A DNA stretch of 64,000 bases, from the NCBI GenBank assembly GCA_963695415.1, contig CAVOGL010000003.1, positions 186,001-250,000 of the forward strand, written 5' to 3'. Position 1 is the stretch's first letter, and each line of letters starts with the position of its first letter. Under the pieces are notes generated by a model. The model was given only the letters and a program-made list of their open reading frames with translations. It ran no database searches and was not told where the DNA came from. The position numbers and the translations under genes were made by a program. Source of the stretch: CAVXWV01 sp963695415. GTDB lineage: Bacteria; Chloroflexota; Anaerolineae; Anaerolineales; UBA4823. Of the stretch, positions 18,211-27,530 are shown piece by piece.

Positions 18211-19113
18211 TTAGTAGACTCCATAATCAACCGGGACACTGTGTCTGGGGTTAATTTTCAGACGCTGGTGGGTGGGTGTGCCCAATTTTTGCCAGTAATC
18301 AGCACGATCCCTGGTGCCGAACACCCATTCGTCCAGGTAAGAGACGACAGATTTTTTATCCTTGCTGATTGCATCCCAGTCAAGGTAAAACTGGTTATCC
18401 CTGTCATAGTAGCCTTGTGCATAAGACGGATGGCAGGCATATGGAACATGGCAGACTGAGTCCACGATGAATTCGGGGATCAGGGTACGGTTCGGGTCAG
18501 ACCGGATCACTTCTTCAGGAACAATTTCCTCAGCGGTCAGGATGACACGCTCAGCTGCAAAGGCTGCCTCTTTTTGTTCCCCGATGATGCCCCAAATTTG
18601 GGCGTTGCCTCTGGCATCACACCGTTGAACATGCACGATGGCAACGTCCGGCTTTAATGCCGGTACAACAACCACATCTTTGGATGAATAAGGATCTGTC
18701 ACGGTGCGGTGGCTGGGGTTAACTCTTTCAAGGTCGCCGGCTGCAGTTGGATTTATAGGCATGAATGGCAGCCCGGCTGCACCTGCCTGCAGACGGGATA
18801 TCATGCCAAAATGCGAATATTCCTCCCATTCGATATTCCCAGCCTCGATCTCAGCCCTGACAATGCGCAGCGACCCGACCCCCGGATTGCCCATGTAAGA
18901 GAAAATCACTTTTCGTGCGCAGCCCGCGGCTACCATCTGATCATAAATCAGGTCTGGGGTGGCTCTTGCCAGAACCAGGTTCCTTATCTTCTGGCGGATA
19001 ATTTCATGACCTGCTGCAAACGGGATCAGGTGGGTGAATCCGGCGGCATAAACACAGTCACCAGCTTGAACGTTCTGACGTATTGCTTCAGTCAGGCTTA
19101 CCAGTTTATCCAT
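18211..19113 (-). CDS. CoA-transferase, subunit A
   Basis: 300 residues, partner of the downstream beta chain (22-base gap). It shows the alpha-chain features GDCVYAAGFTHLIPFAAGHE, FSYMGNPGVG, EYSHFGMISRLQAGAAGLPF and ARGNAQIWG. Together the two chains form a CoA-transferase like glutaconate CoA-transferase or related GctA/GctB-type enzymes. Start ATG 19113 overlaps the end of a small membrane protein gene by eight bases. Confidence 0.9.
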   Translation of the reverse strand: MDKLVSLTEAIRQNVQAGDCVYAAGFTHLIPFAAGHEIIRQKIRNLVLARATPDLIYDQMVAAGCARKVIFSYMGNPGVGSLRIVRAEIEAGNIEWEEYSHFGMISRLQAGAAGLPFMPINPTAAGDLERVNPSHRTVTDPYSSKDVVVVPALKPDVAIVHVQRCDARGNAQIWGIIGEQKEAAFAAERVILTAEEIVPEEVIRSDPNRTLIPEFIVDSVCHVPYACHPSYAQGYYDRDNQFYLDWDAISKDKKSVVSYLDEWVFGTRDRADYWQKLGTPTHQRLKINPRHSVPVDYGVY

Positions 19114-19336
19114 CAGGTCCCCTCCTTCTAGATGTGATCTTTTTTACAGATCTGAACCTGTCAGCGGTTTCGGGATCGGGGCGGAATCGGATGATCATGG
19201 TGATCGAAAGAACCACCAGCAAGACCCCGATCACACAAAGGGTAAAAGAAGGGGTTTTCTCGAAATAGGCAGCGACGGCGATCATTGATACCACCAGACC
19301 TATATAAAGGAGAAAAAAACCGATCTGCCTACCCAA
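19106..19336 (-). CDS. Small two-helix membrane protein
   Basis: 76 residues with two hydrophobic helices (about 5-22 and 31-50) and a basic C-terminal tail (KKITSRRRGPDG). No family recognised. The gene overlaps the start of the CoA-transferase A gene by eight bases on the same strand, supporting real translation and coupling. Confidence 0.6.
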   Translation of the reverse strand: MGRQIGFFLLYIGLVVSMIAVAAYFEKTPSFTLCVIGVLLVVLSITMIIRFRPDPETADRFRSVKKITSRRRGPDG

Positions 19337-19409
19337 AATGTTTCCTTAAACCCACATCTTTTGTCACTTCAGGAATAACGGCTTCAGTGAACGCAGGATG
19401 AGGCACGGT

Positions 19410-20984
19410 TTAATCGATCAGGGTCTGGATTTGTTCGTGCAGATACAGTCCCAGGTAATAGTGTCCGCCTGCATTTTTTCCGGACGACCCAGACCCTTTC
19501 CAACCTCCAAACGGTTGGAATCCGGGCCATGCTCCAGTGGTTGCACCCTGTGGGCGGTTGGCGTAGGTCACACCTGCCTGGATGTTCTCGAAAAACCACT
19601 TCGTTTCCTCGCGGGAGCCGTAAAATCCGGCAGTCAGACCGTAAGGGACATCGTTGGCATGTCCCATGGCTTCCTCGATATTGTTGACCCTGGCTATGGT
19701 CGTGATTGGCAGGAACATCTCCTGTTTCCACAACCGGTGAGTTAGAGGTACGTCGCTGGCCAGGGTTGGAGAGCAGAAATATCCCTTTGCAAAGTCCCCA
19801 TCCGCCAGCGTTTTCCCGCCAGTCAAAATCGTGCCTGCTTGTGATAGTTCTTCGCTGAATTCCTTGTAGTCGTTATAGGAGGATTGGTTGATCACTGGTC
19901 CTAAGAACACGGGTCTTTGTGTGGGATCGCCGATGGTGAGTTTGGAGGTCATATCGACCAGTCGTTGTACCAGGTCATCGTAAACCGGTGCTTCAATGAA
20001 GACTCGAGAACAGGCGGAGCATTTCTGCCCCTGCAAACCAAACGCTGAGCGCATGATGCCGATGGCGGCTCTCTCCAGGTCTGCGTTCCTGGATACAATG
20101 GCAGGATTTTTGCCTCCCAATTCAAGGATAATGGGTCTCACCCAGGCGCTTTGAGCATACTGCCGGAAGATGCCCATGCCAACATCCAGCGAGCCAGTAA
20201 AAGTAATTCCATCCACTTCCGGGCTGTCGATCAAAGCCTGCCCCAGGGTGCGTCCTGGACCGGTGACATAATTGAATACACCATCTGGAAGCCCGGCGTC
20301 ACGCATACATTCAGCCATAAATCGGACCACCCAGGGCGTGTCGGTGGCTGGTTTGATCACGATTGTGTTTCCTGCAACAAGAGCCGCTCCAGCTGGTCCA
20401 CCGGTGAGGGCAAACGGGAAGTTGAACGGGCTGATCACCAGCCAGACCCCGTAAGGGCGTAGGACGGAAACATTCCTCGCGGTATAACCGACCAGGGGGT
20501 CTCTTCCCATCTCAACGATGTAACCGTTATTCAGTTCCATCTGGTCACAAGCATAGCGGATCAGTTCAGGTGTCTCGGCAACATCGGCGAGTGCTTCCAT
20601 GCGGTTTTTCCCGACCTCGAGAGAAAGAGCTGCGGAAATCATGAACTGGCGTTCATCGATCAGGTCGGCTACCTTACGCATAAGAGCGACGCGATCCTGC
20701 CATCTCATCCGGCTCCAGGCGGGGAAGGCTTTTCGCGCCGCTGCCAGAGCAGCATTGGCATCCTTTGCGGTGCCTTTTTGGAAGGACCCCAGCACCCATT
20801 CTGTGTTGATTGGGGAACGGTCTTCGAATTTTTCTTCAGCGTAATGATCCTTCCCTGCGATGATCATTGCATGCTCCTTGCCCAGGTTTGCCTTGACCTG
20901 AGCCAGCGCAGCGTCATAGCTGGTGTGGAGCTCTTCCGGTGGGTTAAACATGGTCGCGTATGTTAGTTTAAATTTTCCTGACAT
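19410..20984 (-). CDS. 1-pyrroline-5-carboxylate dehydrogenase-type ALDH
   Basis: 524 residues of the aldehyde dehydrogenase superfamily. Visible motifs are SPFNFPFALTGGPAGAAL, the general-base LELGGKNPAI, the nucleophile GQKCSACSR and the C-terminal PFGGWKGSGSSGKN. The about 40-residue N-terminal extension (YATMFNPPEELHTSYDAAL) and the GQKCSA motif fit the RocA/P5C dehydrogenase group that oxidises glutamate-semialdehyde to glutamate with NAD+. Assignment to that substrate rests on these features only. ATG 20984 has AGGAG eight bases upstream and a strong promoter 44 bases before that. Confidence 0.88.
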   Translation of the reverse strand: MSGKFKLTYATMFNPPEELHTSYDAALAQVKANLGKEHAMIIAGKDHYAEEKFEDRSPINTEWVLGSFQKGTAKDANAALAAARKAFPAWSRMRWQDRVALMRKVADLIDERQFMISAALSLEVGKNRMEALADVAETPELIRYACDQMELNNGYIVEMGRDPLVGYTARNVSVLRPYGVWLVISPFNFPFALTGGPAGAALVAGNTIVIKPATDTPWVVRFMAECMRDAGLPDGVFNYVTGPGRTLGQALIDSPEVDGITFTGSLDVGMGIFRQYAQSAWVRPIILELGGKNPAIVSRNADLERAAIGIMRSAFGLQGQKCSACSRVFIEAPVYDDLVQRLVDMTSKLTIGDPTQRPVFLGPVINQSSYNDYKEFSEELSQAGTILTGGKTLADGDFAKGYFCSPTLASDVPLTHRLWKQEMFLPITTIARVNNIEEAMGHANDVPYGLTAGFYGSREETKWFFENIQAGVTYANRPQGATTGAWPGFQPFGGWKGSGSSGKNAGGHYYLGLYLHEQIQTLID

Positions 20985-21034
20985 GTAGGTCGCTCCTAGT
21001 GTTTATGTGAACGTTTTTTGATTTGTTAATGCAT

Positions 21035-21063
21035 AGTATAGTCGACTGGAGCAGTGGTGTCAA
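21035..21063 (-). promoter_or_regulatory. Strong sigma70-type promoter of the ALDH gene
   Basis: On the minus strand TTGACA (21058-21063), a 17-base spacer and TATACT (21035-21040). Transcription should start near 21028, about 44 bases before the ATG at 20984. One of the best promoter matches in the window. Confidence 0.8.
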
Positions 21064-21265
21064 AAGCAACGCAGGTGGTAAATGTCTCAAACGACTTAGC
21101 CTCCCGAAGGGTGAGATCCCAATTGAAGGTTGCACAGTAGCGATATTTACGCTAAACTGAGTGTGGAAAAATGGTGAATGGTTCATTATTTATGCTGGTT
21201 GAACCAGGCGGAGATGCGTAGATGTCAAAGCATATCTGGTCTCGACTGAGCGGGGGAGTGAGTTT

Positions 21266-22033
21266 ATGTTATTTAACCGCATGACTTTCATAGGCATTGA
21301 TCCCACGGCAGGAAAACGCCCGATGACGTATGCTGCTTTGGATGACAAGATGCAGCTGTTAGCTTTGGGGGAAGGCAGCCTGGATGATGTGGTGGCATTC
21401 TCAGCCGGTCAGCAGTCGGCATTTGTGTCGGTTTGCTCCCCGCGCCGCCCTAACAGCGGTGTGATGGCGATTGAGAAGGTCCGTCAGGATCTCAACCCTC
21501 AACCCACGCCTGGGCGCTGGATGAATTTTCGCATGTGTGAATACTTGCTAAGGCAGCATAACATCCACATCCCACAGACCCCTGTGGGTTGGTCGAACGC
21601 TCCCAATTGGATGCAGCAAGGTTTCCGTCTTTACCGCAGGTTGTCCGAATTGGGATATATTGCTTATCCTGCCGAAGTAGAACGCCAAACATTGGAAGTT
21701 TATCCACACGCCAGCTACTCGGCTCTGTTAGGAAGGCTGCCTTTTCACAAGTCAACGCTTGAGGGGCGCTTACAGCGCCAGCTCATTCTCTTCGATGCGG
21801 GAGTAGGCGTTCCGGACCCGATGAGGTATTTTGAGGAGATCACGCGTATGCGGCTGCTCAAGGGCGTGCTGCCAACCGACCTGCTCTATTCAACTGTCGA
21901 ATTAGATGCAATGTGCGGTGCCTATACCGCCTGGCTCGCAGCTACCCAGCCGGAGAAAACGCTTATGCTGGGGCACCAGGAAGAGGGGGTTGTTGTGCTG
22001 CCTGTAAACGAATTGAAAGCACGTTACCGCTGA
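21266..22033 (+). CDS. DUF429 family protein
   Basis: 255 residues. The start MTFIGIDPTAGKRPMTYAALD is the RNase-H-like strand with Asp typical of DUF429 (predicted nuclease-like fold); SVCSPRRPNSG, the RMCEYLLR segment, LYRRLSELGY, EVYPHASYSALLGRLPFHKST and DAMCGAYTAWL follow in the usual order. Biochemical role is not known for the family. ATG 21266 has a strong GGGGGAG site seven bases upstream. It stands alone, divergent from the ALDH gene. Confidence 0.85.
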   Translation: MLFNRMTFIGIDPTAGKRPMTYAALDDKMQLLALGEGSLDDVVAFSAGQQSAFVSVCSPRRPNSGVMAIEKVRQDLNPQPTPGRWMNFRMCEYLLRQHNIHIPQTPVGWSNAPNWMQQGFRLYRRLSELGYIAYPAEVERQTLEVYPHASYSALLGRLPFHKSTLEGRLQRQLILFDAGVGVPDPMRYFEEITRMRLLKGVLPTDLLYSTVELDAMCGAYTAWLAATQPEKTLMLGHQEEGVVVLPVNELKARYR

Positions 22034-22063
22034 GCAACCAGGGATGGGCATCGGTGTTATCGG

Positions 22064-22127
22064 TATAATGCCCCATCAATTAAACTTTCGTAATACCAAA
22101 ACAGGGGTCCCAGGGACAAGGTGTCCC
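22064..22127 (+). promoter_or_regulatory. Possible -10 box and small hairpin before the lipid kinase gene
   Basis: TATAAT at 22064-22069 without a good -35, then GGGACA-AGG-TGTCCC (22113-22127), a six-base-pair hairpin just before the AAGGA ribosome-binding site at 22128-22132. Confidence 0.35.
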
Positions 22128-22141
22128 AAGGACATTAAAAT

Positions 22142-23059
22142 ATGCCTAAGAATCCAATATTATTAATTGTCAATCCGAACGCTGACCTGGGAAGAGCCTG
22201 GCGCACAGCCTCAGACCTGCGTCCTGTTGTGGATTCATTGGGTGGAGCTGATTGGACCGGTACGGTATATCCCACTCATGCGAGCGACCTGGCTCAGCAG
22301 GCAGGAGAAGATGGTTATGAATTGGTGGTCGCGGTTGGGGGTGACGGCACAGTGCACGAGGTGATCAACGGGCTCATGCGCATCGAGGAAACAAGACGTC
22401 CCAGGTTTGGCGTGGTGCCGTTGGGCAGAGGCAACGACTTCGCACACAGCCTGGGCATGAATCCTGTAGCGGTTGGGGCATTGAAACAAATCATGTGCGG
22501 AAATCCGAAGCGCGTTGACGTATGTTCATTGACGGATAGCAGTGGCAGGATTGAATACTGGAACAACACACTGGGCATCGGTTTCGATGCTGCTGCTACG
22601 ATCCGATCCAGGCAAATTCCCATACTTTCGGGGTTCCCGGTCTATTTTGTGGCTGTCATCCAGACCATCATGATGGACCACGACGCCCCTAATTTGACTT
22701 TAATTATAGATGGAAAAAAGATCCATGAAAAAAGTTTGATGTTGGTGATGTGCAACGGACCTCGCGAAGGTGGTGGTTTCCTGGTTTCGCCCGATTCGAA
22801 ACCGGATGACGGCATGTTGGATTGTATATCCATTGAGCAGGTATCACGATTAAAAATGTTCCGACTGGTGCCGGAAGTAATGAAGGGCACCCACCTGAGA
22901 TTTCCTGAAGTTGAAAACAGGCAATTTAAGAAGATCGAGTTGACCTCGGACCGTCCTTTGATCATCCATACGGATGGTGAAATTTACGCTGGATTTGGTG
23001 TGGATGTGCGCCAACTCAGCGTTGAGCTGCTGCCCGGTGCGATCACGGTCGTTGCCTGA
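22142..23059 (+). CDS. Diacylglycerol kinase / YegS-type lipid kinase
   Basis: 305 residues. The DAGK catalytic domain is clear: ILLIVNPNAD at the start, VVAVGGDGTVHEVINGL (the GGDGT nucleotide loop), GVVPLGRGNDFAHSLGM, then GIGFDAA and the beta-sandwich end LIIHTDGE. It phosphorylates a lipid such as diacylglycerol, or a related lipid, at the membrane. Length and order match the family. A terminator follows at once, so it probably ends a transcription unit. Confidence 0.9.
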   Translation: MPKNPILLIVNPNADLGRAWRTASDLRPVVDSLGGADWTGTVYPTHASDLAQQAGEDGYELVVAVGGDGTVHEVINGLMRIEETRRPRFGVVPLGRGNDFAHSLGMNPVAVGALKQIMCGNPKRVDVCSLTDSSGRIEYWNNTLGIGFDAAATIRSRQIPILSGFPVYFVAVIQTIMMDHDAPNLTLIIDGKKIHEKSLMLVMCNGPREGGGFLVSPDSKPDDGMLDCISIEQVSRLKMFRLVPEVMKGTHLRFPEVENRQFKKIELTSDRPLIIHTDGEIYAGFGVDVRQLSVELLPGAITVVA

Positions 23060-23093
23060 TTACCTGGTCATGATCTAACCAGGTAATTTTCTT
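23059..23093 (+). terminator. Rho-independent terminator of the lipid kinase gene
   Basis: ATTACCTGGT (23059-23068) pairs perfectly with ACCAGGTAAT (23078-23087), followed by TTTCTT. It begins at the last base of the kinase stop codon. Confidence 0.8.
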
Positions 23094-23123
23094 GAATATA
23101 GAATTCCGTGTAGAATCTGGAGT

Positions 23124-24797
23124 ATGCCCGATATATCTGAAAGTCTCCAGGGCAGAGACCTTGGTCACCTGAAAATCATTGCTGATATGTGGGGTCTGGA
23201 ATTCAGCGCGCCAGATGTAAAAATTGGTGTACAGCGCCTGATTCCCTTATTGCTTGACCGGGAACGGTTGAAGGATCTGGTAGAGAGTCTGCCTGCAGAG
23301 GCGCGCTCTGCTATAGAGGATCTACTCAGCAATGAAGGTTCCCTCCCGTGGGTTTTCTTTACCAGGCGGCATGGTGGTATCCGCGAAATGGGAGCCGGGA
23401 AACGCGACCGCGAACGACCGTACCTGGCGGCGCCCTCTCCCGCCGAATGCCTGTGGTACCGCGGGTTAATGGGGCGCGGATTTTTCGAGACAGAGAATGG
23501 GCTGGAAGAATTCGCCTATATTCCAGAAGACATAATTCCTCTGCTGCCTGAGATCGATCCTGGCAGTTTAGGTTTATTTGGCAGAGTGGCTTCACCAATG
23601 GAAAAGGCACATGTGATACTCGCCAGCGACCATCTGGTTGATCACGCCTGCACGTTTTTGGCGGCACGGCGCATGGGTGTGCCTATCCAGGAATTGAGCA
23701 CAATGTGGCAAGGATATCCACAACCCGTAATATTGCATAAATGGCTTCAAGCCGCGGGCATTGTGGATGAAATTGGAATTCCACAACCCGAACAGACGCG
23801 TGAATTTCTTGAAGGCACACGTGCACAAGCCTTGGCGAGTTTGGTGAAGACCTGGCTTCACAGCCGCGAGATCAACGACCTGCATATGCTGCCCGGGATC
23901 AGCGTTGAAGGTGATTGGCACAACGACCCTTTACGGGCGCGGCAGTCCATCCTGAGCTTCTTACCTGGAATTGTTGATGGAAAACTCACCAATGACGATT
24001 ACTCACAAGGGGGGGTGTTTTGGAGCATCGGAGCGCTGATTACGGATGTGCGCATAGCTGAACCGGATTACCAGCGCATCTCCGGAGATTACGACTCCTG
24101 GTACCTGCGTGAAATTGAAAGCGGGGAATACGTCAGCGGCTTCGAGAATTGGGACAAGGTGGACGGCGCTTTGATCCATTTCATTATCACGGGACCACTG
24201 CATTGGTGCGGGATCGTCGATCTGGCAGCACCCGCTGAAAATATGGAACCGACCGCTTTCCGGTTTACCCGTAGGGCTCAGTCCTTGCTCAAGGGCGAAC
24301 CCCCCGGATGGGAAGTGCCGGAGGACGGTATCGCGATAGTGCGTTCGGATGCCAGGATTTTTATCCCGTGGAATGTGCCCAGGGACATTCGCTACAATAT
24401 CGCCAGGTTCTGCAAGTGGTTGGGGGAGGATCAGGATGGTTACTCATACCAGGTTACGCCTTTTTCTCTCGATCAGGCGCGGAAAAACGGGTTGCGGGTG
24501 GGACATTTATTGTCTTTATTGAGGCGATCCGCCAAATCAGTTCATCCTGCATTTGCCCAGGCACTTGAAAGGTGGGATGAGCGCGGAGCTGAAGTCCATC
24601 TCCAAAAGATGCTGGTGCTGCGTTTGAGCAGTCCGGAACTGCTACAATCACTACGGAAATCACGCGCGTCACGTTTCCTGGGCGATCCCCTGGGTCCTGC
24701 CTCGATCAGTGTCCAGGAGAATGCCTGGTCTAAAGTAATGGCAGTGCTGGCTGAGATGGGTTACTTGTGCGAAGTGGAAGACGACCTGGAGGATTAA
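23124..24797 (+). CDS. Helicase-associated-like protein
   Basis: 557 residues, soluble. The layout resembles bacterial proteins with an XPB/Ssl2 N-terminal-like, helicase-associated domain: an N-terminal helical part with VQRLIPLLLD and PAEARSAIEDLLSNEG, and a C-terminal part with DGIAIVRSDARIFIPWNVPR, YQVTPFSLDQARKNGLRVGHLLSLLRR and AFAQALERWDERG. No helicase motor motifs (no Walker A, no DExH), so it would not unwind DNA itself. Assignment is by overall pattern only. It stands alone between two terminated units. Confidence 0.5.
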   Translation: MPDISESLQGRDLGHLKIIADMWGLEFSAPDVKIGVQRLIPLLLDRERLKDLVESLPAEARSAIEDLLSNEGSLPWVFFTRRHGGIREMGAGKRDRERPYLAAPSPAECLWYRGLMGRGFFETENGLEEFAYIPEDIIPLLPEIDPGSLGLFGRVASPMEKAHVILASDHLVDHACTFLAARRMGVPIQELSTMWQGYPQPVILHKWLQAAGIVDEIGIPQPEQTREFLEGTRAQALASLVKTWLHSREINDLHMLPGISVEGDWHNDPLRARQSILSFLPGIVDGKLTNDDYSQGGVFWSIGALITDVRIAEPDYQRISGDYDSWYLREIESGEYVSGFENWDKVDGALIHFIITGPLHWCGIVDLAAPAENMEPTAFRFTRRAQSLLKGEPPGWEVPEDGIAIVRSDARIFIPWNVPRDIRYNIARFCKWLGEDQDGYSYQVTPFSLDQARKNGLRVGHLLSLLRRSAKSVHPAFAQALERWDERGAEVHLQKMLVLRLSSPELLQSLRKSRASRFLGDPLGPASISVQENAWSKVMAVLAEMGYLCEVEDDLED

Positions 24798-24854
24798 CGC
24801 CGGAGGAATAGTGAAGGTCAATCCTTCCTGGTTTCCTGAGTACAGGCAATAGGA

Positions 24855-26204
24855 TTACTCAGGCTGCAAGGCTCTTAGTGAGTCCAACTCTTCATAAAAG
24901 CAGTTCAGTACCTCACCTGGATCAGGCACCATTCCGGAATCGGCGCTGATGCCGATAATCGCTTCACCATCGTAGCTGACCACGCTGAAACCTAACCCCA
25001 GCCTGCCGGATTGTGGTACCCAGGCCATAATGGTTTTTACGCGCGAGTGTGCAAGGTATAGAGGGTGTTTGGGACCCGGAACGTTGGTCATGATCAATGA
25101 GCCTTTGCTGTCGAAGAAACGTGTCGCCAAAGCCTGAATGCTCGCTGGCAGGTGACCCAGCAGCCGTAGGATGAAGTAAGTGGCGGCAGCTTCGCTGCTG
25201 CCTTTTAGTTCATCCATATTACGTTTCATCTCGGCCAATCGTTGTTGGGGATCGCGTATCCCAAGAGGCATGGTAAGATAAACGATCCCAAACTTGTTTC
25301 CCAATTCTTCATCTAACTCCAAGGGGCGCATATTGACCAGGATGAAGGATCGAATGACAACATTATCCACGGGTTCGCCACGCAACTCAAAATATCGTCC
25401 TATCGCCCCTGCGATCAGGGATGCAAGCACATCATTAACCGTGCAGTTAAAGCATTTGCTCAGCCCGCGGATTTCTTCCGTCTTGATTGGATGGCTCCAG
25501 GTGGCGCGTTTCTCAGTCCCAGGTACACTTTTCAGGAAAGAGCGCGGGTCAGGTCGACGGAACGCCAGCCTCAGCAGGGCGATGACCAACGCGGCCCCAT
25601 AACGGGCGTGCCGCACCCACTCGCCAGGATGGAGAATAAACGCCTTTACCTGCTGCCACTTTCCCGGTTTGTTCATTCGCCGGCGTCGGTTGCGTTCCAA
25701 CAGACTTGCCTGTCCGGCAGCGAGCTCGCCTTCAGCACTTTCAGTTTTTGAAAATGCCATCAGCAGTACTTGCATAAGCGAAATCCCATCAGCAATTGTA
25801 TGGTGGATGCGCGCCACCAAAGCACAGCCATCCTGATAATTTTCGATGAAGTCGAAATGCCAGAGAGCTTTCAATTCATCCAGTGGAACATCCAACTGGT
25901 CATTGATAAACCTGATCAATAGGCTTTCATCCATGGGGTCGAGGAGATTGATACAGTTGATATGCTGGTCGATGTCGAAACCTGGATCGTCCTGCCAGAA
26001 TGCCCTACGGAAAATTTTCTTAGGCTGCACCAACCGCTGGTGGAAACGGGGGAATGGGGCAATAGTCGCCTCGATATTCTTCTTCAGCCAGGTATATTCC
26101 AATGGTTTCTCGAAAACGATCAGACCGGTGATCATCATTGGGTTTTCAGGACGATCCAGGCGCAACCAGGTGATGTCTACACTGTCCAGCTTTTTCTCAG
26201 TCAT
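24855..26204 (-). CDS. WS/DGAT wax ester synthase/acyltransferase
   Basis: 449 residues. The condensation motif HHTIADG (residues 134-140) is the catalytic HHxxxDG of bacterial bifunctional wax ester synthase/diacylglycerol acyltransferases. Also visible are the N-terminal LDSVDITWLRLDRPENPM, PRFHQRLV, and the C-terminal TNVPGPKHPLYLA and VSYDGEAIIGISAD. It would transfer acyl chains from acyl-CoA to a fatty alcohol or diacylglycerol at the membrane or lipid-body surface. Being next to two Gfo/Idh genes gives no functional hint. Confidence 0.88.
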   Translation of the reverse strand: MTEKKLDSVDITWLRLDRPENPMMITGLIVFEKPLEYTWLKKNIEATIAPFPRFHQRLVQPKKIFRRAFWQDDPGFDIDQHINCINLLDPMDESLLIRFINDQLDVPLDELKALWHFDFIENYQDGCALVARIHHTIADGISLMQVLLMAFSKTESAEGELAAGQASLLERNRRRRMNKPGKWQQVKAFILHPGEWVRHARYGAALVIALLRLAFRRPDPRSFLKSVPGTEKRATWSHPIKTEEIRGLSKCFNCTVNDVLASLIAGAIGRYFELRGEPVDNVVIRSFILVNMRPLELDEELGNKFGIVYLTMPLGIRDPQQRLAEMKRNMDELKGSSEAAATYFILRLLGHLPASIQALATRFFDSKGSLIMTNVPGPKHPLYLAHSRVKTIMAWVPQSGRLGLGFSVVSYDGEAIIGISADSGMVPDPGEVLNCFYEELDSLRALQPE

Positions 26205-26231
26205 GGCAAACCGTCCGGTCAGGAAGGAATT

Positions 26232-27530
26232 TCATCTTATTGCGGTCGTCTGGGTAATCTCATCCGCGGTTACTTTACGGCTGGTTGCAGACCACGCTAT
26301 TCTGCTGGTTTCTCCCGGAAGTTTGTTCTCCTCGTAACAAAGCTCGAAGTTCTCCTGAACGCCATTTACCCAGGTCAGAGTATCCCCGTTCCCTGTGGGC
26401 TGGACATTGACCAGCTCTTGGGGAAACTGGACGATTTCAGCGGATAACCAGGCAGCATTCACGCACATTACCTGCGGGATGGCTGCGCGAATCCCACATA
26501 CGATGCCCGGAGGCCGGGAGCCCGGAGGCCGGGAGCCCGGGGACCGGGAGCCTTCCCTGTCTTGTGATTGGATCGCCCTTACGGTTTGCCATAATTTCTG
26601 ACCGTCATCCTCATTTGGATCACCGTAATCTTTGCTGGAACCATCCTTAAACCTGGCAACAAAGGTTCGGTGCCATATATCATCGGGTTTCATTGGGTCA
26701 GGCAGGTATTCAACCACGCCATCTTCAAACTCATAATGGAAAATTGGACCGATCAAATCGGGGACGCAGTGTGCGGTATAGAAGAGTATTTCTGCTCCTC
26801 CCTCCAGGTAGCAGCGAAGGGCTGCGGCATCGAAGTTTTCAATGTTATTTGCCCGGAAACACTCAGCCTGGAACTCCACCGGGAACCCGCTTTCCTCGGT
26901 TTCTGCCCCCAGCAGGTAAAGCATGTTGTGCAGGTAATGGGCGGTGGCGTTATGCATGGGGCTGTCCAGCACCCATTCTCCAGTGGAGCTTTTTACTGCA
27001 CCTGCCCAATCATTGCGCCCATAGTAGGAAGCGGTCCTGGGCCAGAAAACCTTGGTTTTCAACCGGATTGGATCACCAAACCTGCCGGCAAGGATGTCAG
27101 CTTTCAATGACTGCACCGCGCTTGAGAAGGACCATTGGTAACCTATGGCTACAATTTTGCCCGCGGCGTCTGCCGCAGCCAGCATTTCCTGGGCTTCAAG
27201 CACTGTGGCGGTCAGTGGTTTTTCACAGAGCACGTGCGCGCCATGATCAAGTGCCAGCCTGGTGAGTGGCAGGTGAAGGTGTATCGCAGCGGAAATGATT
27301 ACCAGGTCAGCAGTTTCTGTTTTGAGGAACGTTTCAAGGTCGGGATAAATGGGGACACCTGCCTCTTTCAGCCTGGGCACATTCCCACTATTCTCAGCGT
27401 AGGGGTCAATCCCCGCGACCAGCTGCGCGCCATTCTCCCGGCTCTTCTTGCCCCCATCCCCGAGTAGATGGTCCAGGTAAATGTTGCCATATCCGCCGAT
27501 TCCGACCAAAGCTATGCTTGTTTCTTTCAT
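26232..27530 (-). CDS. Gfo/Idh/MocA-family dehydrogenase
   Basis: 432 residues. An N-terminal Rossmann domain (SIALVGIGGYGNIYLDHLL) and the family CEKPLTA motif with the catalytic Lys are followed by a C-terminal alpha/beta domain. These enzymes oxidise or reduce a sugar or cyclitol with NAD(P). Near residue 335 an insertion made of GSRSPG/GSRPPG units comes from a 15-bp tandem repeat. Its start overlaps the end of the upstream Gfo/Idh gene by four bases, so the pair is coupled and may act on the same substrate. Confidence 0.88.
   Translation of the reverse strand: MKETSIALVGIGGYGNIYLDHLLGDGGKKSRENGAQLVAGIDPYAENSGNVPRLKEAGVPIYPDLETFLKTETADLVIISAAIHLHLPLTRLALDHGAHVLCEKPLTATVLEAQEMLAAADAAGKIVAIGYQWSFSSAVQSLKADILAGRFGDPIRLKTKVFWPRTASYYGRNDWAGAVKSSTGEWVLDSPMHNATAHYLHNMLYLLGAETEESGFPVEFQAECFRANNIENFDAAALRCYLEGGAEILFYTAHCVPDLIGPIFHYEFEDGVVEYLPDPMKPDDIWHRTFVARFKDGSSKDYGDPNEDDGQKLWQTVRAIQSQDREGSRSPGSRPPGSRPPGIVCGIRAAIPQVMCVNAAWLSAEIVQFPQELVNVQPTGNGDTLTWVNGVQENFELCYEENKLPGETSRIAWSATSRKVTADEITQTTAIR
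26506..26550. repeat. Three 15-bp tandem repeats inside a Gfo/Idh gene
   Basis: Three head-to-tail units CCCGGAGGCCGGGAG, CCCGGAGGCCGGGAG and CCCGGGGACCGGGAG, each nearly palindromic (CCCGG...CCGGG). They encode Ser-Arg-Pro-Pro-Gly repeats on the minus strand and keep the frame. Same 15-base period as the array in the GH94 gene, but different sequence. Confidence 0.85.
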
